Source: Clostridia bacterium
GTDB lineage: Bacteria > Bacillota > Clostridia > Oscillospirales > CAG-272
DNA: 10,809 bases
NCBI GenBank assembly: GCA_024408015.1
Contig: JAKSVJ010000018.1
Location: 1 to 10,809, forward strand
Direction: 5' to 3'
Shown here: positions 4,781 to 10,809 of the stretch, piece by piece
Position numbering within the stretch: position 1 is the first letter of the stretch
Layout: each line of letters begins with the position of its first letter
The notes under the pieces: generated by a model
Told to the model about the DNA's origin: nothing
Databases searched by the model: none
Seen by the model: only the letters and a program-made list of their open reading frames with translations
Made by a program: the position numbers and the translations under genes

Positions 4781-7366
4781 ATGACCCCGATGATGCAACA
4801 GTATCTCGATATCAAAGAGAACTATAAAGAATACATATTAATGTATCGCATCGGTGATTTCTATGAGATGTTTTATGATGATGCAAAAGCAGCATCACAA
4901 GCACTAGATTTAGTATTAACCGGTAGAGATAATGGCGATGAGGAAAGAGCACCAATGTGCGGTGTTCCTTTTCATGCTGTTGATAACTATATAGGCAGAC
5001 TAGTTTCTAAGGGATATAAAGTTGCTATTTGTGAACAAATGGAGGACCCAGCTTTAGCAAAGGGACTAGTTAAAAGAGAAGTTATAAAAATGATAACTCC
5101 TGGTACGATTACTGAGTCATCATTTTTGGACGAAAAGAAGAATAACTATATTTGTTCAATTTGTCTTGATGGTGACAATGTTGGCGTTGCTTTTGCTGAC
5201 ATTTCAACTGGTGATGTATCTGCAACTGAATTTTCCGGGGATACAAAATTAGAAAAGCTAATGGCTGAACTTGGTACACATTCTCCTAGTGAGGCGGTAA
5301 TAAATTGTTCACTCGGAGAGTTGGGGGTAGTTGGTAACTTTTTAAAGACAAGAATCCAATGTTTGGTGAATGAAAATGAAGATATTCGTTTTGATGGTCG
5401 AAAGGCTTATGATGAAGCACAAAATAGATTAACATCATCACCAATAGAATTTTCGGATTCAGAGAATGTATCATTGAGAGCATTTGGGGCTATTATCTCA
5501 TATGCAGAGGAAACTCAAAAGAACGAATTATCAAATATTAGCGCGGTTAATTATTACAAAAATGGCGAATATTTGGAAATAGATGTAAACTCAAGAAGAA
5601 ATCTTGAGTTATGTGAAACTATGCGTAGAGCTGAACGTAGAGGAACACTTCTATGGGTTTTGGATAAAACCAAAACTGCAGCAGGCGCTAGAATGCTTAG
5701 AAAATTCATTGATTTTCCATTGAGAAACCCAGTTAAGATTAATAAAAGACAAGAAGCAGTTGCCGAATTATATGACAATGTTGTTATAAGATCTGAAATT
5801 TTTGAATCAATGACTGGTATATTGGATTTAGAGAGACTTATAACAAAAATTGCTTACGGCTCAGCTAATCCAAAAGATATGAGAGCTATTTGGCAAACTT
5901 GTAATAGGGTACCTCAAATTAAGGCTCTTATATCAAATTGTCATAGTGAAGAACTTAAATCCATATATGACAACATGGATAGCCTTGAGGATATATGTCA
6001 ACTCATTGATGCTTCGATTGTTGAAGATCCACCGCTATCAATTCGTGAAGGCGGATTTATTAAGGGTGGATTTAGCCCAGACATAGACCATTTCCGTTCT
6101 ATTCTTTTTAATAGCAAAGAATGGCTATCAAAAATGGAAGAAGACGAGAGAAATAATACTGGAATAAGAACATTAAAGGTTGGTTATAATAAAGTATTTG
6201 GGTATTATATTGAAGTCTCCAAATCATTTGTGGATCAAGTACCAGAACGTTTTATTCGTAAGCAAACATTAACAAATGGAGAGCGTTACATAACTCAGGA
6301 GTTGAAAGAACTTGAGACTCAGTTGCTTGGAGCAAATGACAAATTGACTGCACTAGAATATCAAGCTTTTGTTGACTTGAGATTGAAGATTGCGGAAAAC
6401 ATCCATAGAATTCAATCAACAGCATCAATGCTTGCTAAACTTGATGTATTTTGTTCATTAGCAGAAGCAGCATCTCAAAATAATTACACAAGACCTGAAG
6501 TTACTTATGGTGATACTATTAGTATTGTTGATGGTCGTCATCCTGTTGTTGAACAGTTTTCAAAAGATTCATTTTTTGTTCCTAATGATACTGAACTCAA
6601 TGGCAAGAATAGTAGATTTATGCTAATAACAGGCCCAAATATGGCCGGTAAATCAACTTATATGAGACAAGTTGCTCTTATTTGTGTTATGGCTCAAATT
6701 GGTTCTTTTGTTCCAGCTAGAGAAGCTAGAATATCAACAATTGATAAAATATTTACAAGAGTTGGTGCGTCTGATGACTTAGCAATGGGACAATCAACAT
6801 TCATGCTTGAGATGAGTGAAGTTGCTTATATACTTGAAAATGCAACCAAGCAAAGCCTAATTATATATGATGAGATTGGCCGTGGTACAAGTACATACGA
6901 TGGTATGAGCATAGCTAAAGCAGTTGCTGAATATACTGCTGGTAAGAAAATTGGAGCAAAAACACTATTTGCGACTCACTACCATGAATTAACATCGTTG
7001 GAAAATGAAATAGAAGGCGTTGTTAATTACAATATAGCAGCCAAAAAGAAAGGCGATACAATAACTTTCTTAAGAAAGATAGTAAGAGGTGCAGCTGACG
7101 ACAGCTATGGTATAGAAGTTGCTAAATTGGCTGGTGTGCCTAATGAGGTTACAAAGAGAGCGAAAGACATACTAAACTATTTAATAGAGAATGGGGCAGC
7201 TCCAACAGTAACAGCAAAAGTTAAAACCAAAAATGACGATCAAATTACATTTGAGAATTTTGAGGAAGCTGAAGTATGTCAAAAACTCCGTGATTGCGAC
7301 ATTAATACTTTGACTCCACTAGAAGCTCTAAATTTGATTTTTGAATTGAAGAAAATATTACATTAA
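4781..7366 (+). CDS. mutS: DNA mismatch repair protein MutS
   Basis: MutS binds mismatched or unpaired bases as a dimer, then uses ATP to become a sliding clamp that recruits MutL. The protein is 861 residues, the usual MutS1 length. The N-terminal mismatch-binding domain has the FYE motif in GDFYEMF (F27, E29), which stacks on the mismatch. The C-terminal ABC-type ATPase has Walker A GPNMAGKST (618-626), the signature region around GASDDLAMGQSTF, Walker B LIIYDEIGRG (D697, E698) and the switch His in FATHYHEL. Near the C-terminus QITFENF (821-827) is a plausible sliding-clamp binding motif, by analogy with the one in B. subtilis MutS. It is followed by a conserved tail (LTPLEALNLIFELKK) that aids dimer and tetramer formation. 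An AGGA site lies 6 bases before the ATG. The stop codon TAA overlaps the ribosome binding site of mutL. The gene is intact. Confidence 0.98.
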   Translation: MTPMMQQYLDIKENYKEYILMYRIGDFYEMFYDDAKAASQALDLVLTGRDNGDEERAPMCGVPFHAVDNYIGRLVSKGYKVAICEQMEDPALAKGLVKREVIKMITPGTITESSFLDEKKNNYICSICLDGDNVGVAFADISTGDVSATEFSGDTKLEKLMAELGTHSPSEAVINCSLGELGVVGNFLKTRIQCLVNENEDIRFDGRKAYDEAQNRLTSSPIEFSDSENVSLRAFGAIISYAEETQKNELSNISAVNYYKNGEYLEIDVNSRRNLELCETMRRAERRGTLLWVLDKTKTAAGARMLRKFIDFPLRNPVKINKRQEAVAELYDNVVIRSEIFESMTGILDLERLITKIAYGSANPKDMRAIWQTCNRVPQIKALISNCHSEELKSIYDNMDSLEDICQLIDASIVEDPPLSIREGGFIKGGFSPDIDHFRSILFNSKEWLSKMEEDERNNTGIRTLKVGYNKVFGYYIEVSKSFVDQVPERFIRKQTLTNGERYITQELKELETQLLGANDKLTALEYQAFVDLRLKIAENIHRIQSTASMLAKLDVFCSLAEAASQNNYTRPEVTYGDTISIVDGRHPVVEQFSKDSFFVPNDTELNGKNSRFMLITGPNMAGKSTYMRQVALICVMAQIGSFVPAREARISTIDKIFTRVGASDDLAMGQSTFMLEMSEVAYILENATKQSLIIYDEIGRGTSTYDGMSIAKAVAEYTAGKKIGAKTLFATHYHELTSLENEIEGVVNYNIAAKKKGDTITFLRKIVRGAADDSYGIEVAKLAGVPNEVTKRAKDILNYLIENGAAPTVTAKVKTKNDDQITFENFEEAEVCQKLRDCDINTLTPLEALNLIFELKKILH

Positions 7367-7370
7367 GGAG
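7365..7370 (+). promoter_or_regulatory. Ribosome binding site deciding the TTG start of mutL
   Basis: AAGGAG lies 7 bases before TTG at 7378. Its first two bases are the last two bases of the mutS stop codon TAA. No in-frame ATG gives the conserved MutL N-terminus, so TTG is the start and ribosomes ending mutS can reload directly. Confidence 0.85.
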
Positions 7371-7377
7371 AAATATT

Positions 7378-9390
7378 TTGGGACAAATCAATGTTCTAGA
7401 TATAAGTGTTGCCAATCTTATTGCAGCAGGTGAGGTTGTTGAAAGACCGGCTGCGGCAATAAAAGAACTGGTTGAAAACTCAATAGATGCGGGCGCTCGT
7501 AATATCACAGTTGAAATCCAAAAAGGCGGAATTGCTTTATTTAGAGTAACAGATGATGGCTGTGGTATGAGTGGAGAGGATGCTATTCTTTCCGTAAAAC
7601 GTCATGCAACAAGTAAAATAAAAACAGCAAAAGACTTAAATCAAATATTGACATTGGGCTTTAGAGGAGAGGCATTAGCAGCTATATCTGCTGTCACTAA
7701 GTTTAGAATGCTAACAAAGAAAAAAGATGACCCTTCTGGAACTTCGTTGTCAATGGAATACGGTTCTGCTCCTAAAGTTGCTGAAGTTGGTTGCCCTAAT
7801 GGTACAACTATTATATGCGAAGGATTGTTTGCGACAACACCAGCAAGACTTAAATTTTTGAAGTCAGATATGTCAGAATTAAGGGAAGTGCAAAGTTCAA
7901 TTGAAAAAGAAGCAGTTTCACATCCAGATATCTCATTTAAATTTATCGCTGATGGTAGTATGAGGTTCTCATCAAATGGAAATGGAAAATTATCAGATGC
8001 TATTTATTCAGTGTATGGAAGGGAATTCGCAAATTCATTGACACCAGTTTCATCCTCAAGTGGTGGTATAACTGTCAATGGTTTTGTTTCAGCCCCAACA
8101 TTTGCAAGAGGAAACAGGTCAATGCAAATATTCTTTGTTAATGGAAGACCTGTTAGATCCAAAATTATGTCAGCAGCATTAGACCAAGCTGGCGAGACAT
8201 ATATACCAGTTGGAAGATATCCAGCTTGTGTTTTGAATATTACAATTCATAGTGCTTATGTTGATGTGAATATTCATCCTTCTAAACTTGAAGTTAAGTT
8301 TTCTGACGAAAAGAGCATATTCTCAGCTGTATACTATTCTGTTAGAAGTGCTTATGAAACACGTTTACAAAGACCGACTCTAGTGGATAATAAGCCATCA
8401 ATCTCTACTCAACTTAATAATGCAAAAATAACTGAAGCATTTGCTCCCGTTAAAGAAAGAGGAGAAAAAATATCAGAGCAGTTAAGCATTGATACTGTTA
8501 TCAAACCAGTTGAGATAAAAATTGAAATACCAAAGGAAATAGAAAAGCCTTTGTCTATCAATGTTACTACGCCTAAACAAGCGAGTAATGAAACTAGCGA
8601 AAAAGAAGTAGTAATTGACTATAAACCAAGCACATCAAAAGCTAGCAATCAAAGCAAATCACATGATATGCCTACATACCAAGGTTTGTCGGTAGATGCT
8701 GATGATATGGTTTATGAAAACAAGAATATTCTTGAAGAAAAATTAGAAGTAAAAACTAATACTATCAACACTGACGCTCAAATACCAAATAAAATAGCCA
8801 ATGAAATACCGAACTATAAGATAGCAGGTGAGGTGTTTGATTCATATATCATCGTTGAGTATGAAGACAAAATGCTGTTGATTGATAAACACGCTGCTCA
8901 TGAACGTATTAATTTTGAAAAGCTTAGAGTTGGGATGACAAACTTGACTCCAAATACACAATTGTTGTTAAGTGGTTTGAAGTTGGACTTGATGGACTCT
9001 GAGATAGACATGGTTAATCAGTATAAAAACGAATTAACTGATGTCGGTTTTACCTTTGAGATTAATGATAAATGTGTCACAATAACAGGTATGCCAATCG
9101 ATTACAATTTTACAAGTGGTAGAGAATTGTTTGAAAAAATGATTTCAGAGTTACTTGAAAATGGCACACCTATAGAGATACAGAAACGAACTGTATTTGA
9201 GAAGGCACTTTATCAAACATCATGTAAAATGTCAATAAAAGCGGGAAGACATTATGATGATGAAACTATTAAATGGATTTGTGATAATATTTTTAGATAT
9301 GATTGTATAAAATATTGCCCACACGGAAGACCTGTTGCGTATGAAATAAAGAAACGCGATTTGGATACAAGGTTTGGAAGGATTAAGTAA
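7378..9390 (+). CDS. mutL: DNA mismatch repair endonuclease MutL
   Basis: MutL couples mismatch recognition by MutS to strand cleavage. The 670-residue protein starts at TTG, giving the family N-terminus (MGQINVLD...IAAGEVVERPA). The GHKL ATPase domain (about 1-330) has E30 and N34 (KELVENSIDAGA), DDGCGM (59-64) and GFRGEAL. A polar, low-complexity linker (about 340-480) follows. The C-terminal domain has the endonuclease motifs DKHAAHERINFE (503-514, usually DQHA), C616 in SCKMSIKAG, CPHGRP (647-652) and a final FGR. This means it nicks DNA itself, as in Bacillus and unlike E. coli MutL, which needs MutH. QLLL at 528 lies where Bacillus MutL binds the sliding clamp, an inference by position. 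It is in the operon 11 bases after mutS, and its TAA directly precedes the ATG of tgt. Confidence 0.98.
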   Translation: MGQINVLDISVANLIAAGEVVERPAAAIKELVENSIDAGARNITVEIQKGGIALFRVTDDGCGMSGEDAILSVKRHATSKIKTAKDLNQILTLGFRGEALAAISAVTKFRMLTKKKDDPSGTSLSMEYGSAPKVAEVGCPNGTTIICEGLFATTPARLKFLKSDMSELREVQSSIEKEAVSHPDISFKFIADGSMRFSSNGNGKLSDAIYSVYGREFANSLTPVSSSSGGITVNGFVSAPTFARGNRSMQIFFVNGRPVRSKIMSAALDQAGETYIPVGRYPACVLNITIHSAYVDVNIHPSKLEVKFSDEKSIFSAVYYSVRSAYETRLQRPTLVDNKPSISTQLNNAKITEAFAPVKERGEKISEQLSIDTVIKPVEIKIEIPKEIEKPLSINVTTPKQASNETSEKEVVIDYKPSTSKASNQSKSHDMPTYQGLSVDADDMVYENKNILEEKLEVKTNTINTDAQIPNKIANEIPNYKIAGEVFDSYIIVEYEDKMLLIDKHAAHERINFEKLRVGMTNLTPNTQLLLSGLKLDLMDSEIDMVNQYKNELTDVGFTFEINDKCVTITGMPIDYNFTSGRELFEKMISELLENGTPIEIQKRTVFEKALYQTSCKMSIKAGRHYDDETIKWICDNIFRYDCIKYCPHGRPVAYEIKKRDLDTRFGRIK

Positions 9391-10521
9391 ATGTTTAAAT
9401 TGATAAAAATGAATGGTCATGCTAGACGTGGTCATATGGAAACAGTTCATGGTTCAATAGAAACACCTGTTTTTATGAATGTTGGTACTTCTGCTGCAAT
9501 AAAGGGAGGTGTATCAACAACTGATCTAAAAGAAATCGGTTGTCAAGTTGAGCTGTCGAACACATATCATTTACATGTAAGACCAGGAGATGATGTAATT
9601 TATCAAATGGGCGGAATTCATAAATTTTTCAATTGGGACAGACCAGTACTTACTGATAGTGGCGGCTTTCAAGTTTTCTCTTTAGCGCAACTGAGAAAGA
9701 TTACTGAAGAAGGCGTAAACTTTGCATCTCATATTGATGGTAAAAAAATATTTATGGGTCCAGAACAAAGTATGCAAATTCAGTCTCATATAGCCTCAAC
9801 AATAGCAATGGCTTTTGATGAATGTGTTGAAAACCCATCACCTTATGATTATGTTAAGAACTCTGTTGAGCGTACAACTAGATGGCTTGATCGTTGTCTT
9901 AAAGAGATGAAAAGATTAAATTCACTTCCGGAAACAATAAACAAGAATCAACTATTATTTGGCATTAACCAGGGTGGCACATATGATGATTTGAGAATCG
10001 ACCACATGAAAACAATTGCAGAGATGGGTTGTGATGGTTATGCTATCGGTGGACTTGCTGTTGGCGAAGAAACTGAGGTTATGTACCATATTATTGAGCA
10101 AATTGAGCCATTTATGCCAAAAGATAAGCCTAGATACCTAATGGGCGTTGGTACTCCTTGGAATATTATAGAAGGCGTTTATCGTGGCGTAGATTTCTTT
10201 GATTGTGTTATGCCTAGTAGAAATGCAAGACATGGCTATATCTTCACATGGAATGGTACCATGAACATTAACAACGAAAAATACAAAACCGACTCTGCTC
10301 CTATTGATCCAAACTGCGGTTGCCCTGCATGTAAGAATTATTCTAGAGGATATATAAGACATTTATTAAAAGTTGACGAAATGCTTGGTATGAGATTGGC
10401 GGTTCTTCATAATTTGTATTTCTATAATGAACTTATGGCTAAAATCAGAGAAGCAATTGATAATGATTGTTTTGAAGATTTTTACAAAAAGTATCGTTTT
10501 TCTTTGCAAGAAAGAATCTAA
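9391..10521 (+). CDS. tgt: tRNA-guanine(34) transglycosylase (queuosine pathway)
   Basis: Tgt swaps the guanine at position 34 of GUN-anticodon tRNAs (Asn, Asp, His, Tyr) for the queuosine precursor preQ1. The protein is 376 residues, typical for bacterial Tgt. The TIM-barrel active site shows D89 (TDSGGFQVF, general base), AFDECVE, GINQGG (191-196, often GIVQGG), GGLAVGE, and the covalent nucleophile D271 in FDCVMPSRNARHG. The structural zinc site is C309, C311, C314 and H340 (CGCPAC and LHNLYFY). Translation starts at the ATG directly after the mutL stop, with GGAAGGA (9376-9382) inside mutL as ribosome binding site. It is the last gene of the operon, ending 32 bases before a strong terminator. 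No queuosine biosynthesis or transport gene (queA, queC-F) is in the window, so preQ1 must be made or imported elsewhere. Confidence 0.97.
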   Translation: MFKLIKMNGHARRGHMETVHGSIETPVFMNVGTSAAIKGGVSTTDLKEIGCQVELSNTYHLHVRPGDDVIYQMGGIHKFFNWDRPVLTDSGGFQVFSLAQLRKITEEGVNFASHIDGKKIFMGPEQSMQIQSHIASTIAMAFDECVENPSPYDYVKNSVERTTRWLDRCLKEMKRLNSLPETINKNQLLFGINQGGTYDDLRIDHMKTIAEMGCDGYAIGGLAVGEETEVMYHIIEQIEPFMPKDKPRYLMGVGTPWNIIEGVYRGVDFFDCVMPSRNARHGYIFTWNGTMNINNEKYKTDSAPIDPNCGCPACKNYSRGYIRHLLKVDEMLGMRLAVLHNLYFYNELMAKIREAIDNDCFEDFYKKYRFSLQERI

Positions 10522-10552
10522 TTTTTACATTCATTTTTTTGATAAAACGACT

Positions 10553-10581
10553 AAAGGCACGAGCAAAACTCGTGCCTTTTT
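10553..10581 (+). terminator. Rho-independent terminator of the miaB-mutS-mutL-tgt operon
   Basis: A perfect stem GGCACGAG (10556-10563) / CTCGTGCC (10569-10576) closes a 5-base loop CAAAA, followed by TTTTT (10577-10581). The flanking AAA can pair with the first three T's to give an 11-bp stem. It could also help stop the convergent minus-strand gene, although the T run in that direction is short and interrupted. Confidence 0.95.
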
Positions 10582-10590
10582 GTGGTTGAA

Positions 10591-10809
10591 TCATTCTAGA
10601 TTGCTTCCGTAGTTAATTTGTGGATAGTGACTTGCTCTTGCATATTGAGGAACATCGTCAAATTCCATCTTTAATACGGTAACTCCGCATATTTTGTCAG
10701 GAGCCTCTTTTGGAAGATTGTGGAATCTTAAACTCTGGTTAACTAGTTCGCATTTTATCTCTTCTCCAGTTGACAAAATTGTAACCTTCTTTGGAAGTAC
10801 TTTATAACC
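10591..10809 (-). CDS. C-terminal fragment, probably GH29 alpha-L-fucosidase (cut by window edge)
   Basis: The minus-strand frame is open from the window edge to the TGA at 10593-10591, giving 72 residues with no start codon needed inside the window. The segment reads as a beta-sandwich-like tail: VTILSTGEEI, a middle SLRFHNLPKEAPDKICGVTV and a C-terminal QYARASHYPQINYG. The pattern LP.EAPD followed by a hydrophobic V.VLK.EFD strand resembles the C-terminal domain of GH29 alpha-L-fucosidases, which release L-fucose from glycans. This comparison is from memory, not from a search. The catalytic barrel lies outside the window, so function is inferred from the tail only. No signal peptide can be judged. 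It is convergent with the tgt operon and ends 10 bases past that operon's terminator. Another carbohydrate-active enzyme remains possible. Confidence 0.5.
   Translation of the reverse strand, partial: GYKVLPKKVTILSTGEEIKCELVNQSLRFHNLPKEAPDKICGVTVLKMEFDDVPQYARASHYPQINYGSNLE

Noticed and set aside
7302..7508. Minus-strand open frame across the mutS-mutL junction
   Set aside because: It is antisense to two conserved coding regions and has no promoter or start signal.
8398..8815. Low-complexity, polar stretch in mutL as a sign of insertion or frame disruption
   Set aside because: MutL proteins normally have a variable, unstructured linker between the ATPase and C-terminal domains; the frame stays open and the total length is normal.
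10427..10612. Plus-strand open frame running out of tgt across the terminator
   Set aside because: It is out of frame within tgt, contains the terminator hairpin, and has no start signal of its own.
1..10809. CRISPR arrays, tRNA or rRNA genes, riboswitches, insertion sequences, phage or toxin-antitoxin genes
   Set aside because: I read both strands and saw no spaced direct repeats, tRNA-like sequences, transposase motifs, terminal inverted repeats or complex leader structures that would support any of these.

Overview
This window comes from an AT-rich genome of Firmicutes type, most probably a member of the Clostridia. The evidence is the low GC content, strong AGGAGG-like ribosome binding sites, TTG starts, canonical -35/-10 promoters, and a MutL that carries its own endonuclease site. 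The presence of a polysaccharide deacetylase and a likely fucosidase fragment fits a gut or other carbohydrate-rich habitat, but the species cannot be named from the sequence.

Layout. (1) Bases 1-1793, minus strand: a sugar-nucleotide operon with its own promoter. It holds a non-hydrolysing UDP-GlcNAc 2-epimerase that starts at TTG, followed with no gap by the first 215 codons of galE, which is cut by the window edge. (2) Bases 1896-2857, plus strand: a single-gene unit for a cytosolic NodB-type (CE4) polysaccharide deacetylase, with its own promoter and a hairpin terminator. (3) Bases 2864-3286, minus strand: a small DtxR/MntR-family metal-dependent repressor, convergent with the deacetylase and sharing its terminator. 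(4) Bases 3292-10581, plus strand: a tight four-gene operon, miaB-mutS-mutL-tgt, with a textbook promoter and a textbook terminator. (5) Bases 10591-10809, minus strand: the C-terminal end of a gene that is probably a GH29 alpha-L-fucosidase.

How the genes work together. MutS and MutL are the core of methyl-independent mismatch repair. MutS recognises the mismatch, and MutL nicks the strand with a metal-dependent endonuclease site that is visible in its C-terminal domain. The flanking genes act on the tRNA anticodon loop: MiaB adds the 2-methylthio group at A37 and Tgt puts the queuosine precursor at G34. Co-transcription of miaB with mutS-mutL is a known bacterial arrangement. Here tgt fills the place after mutL where miaA is often found.

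The most interesting non-coding feature is the gap between the metal repressor and miaB. Two near-perfect promoters point away from each other with only 5 bp between their -35 boxes. This implies competition for RNA polymerase and a possible route for metal control of the operon. I found no undescribed biological system: no CRISPR array, mobile element, phage gene or toxin-antitoxin pair. This is mostly ordinary housekeeping sequence.
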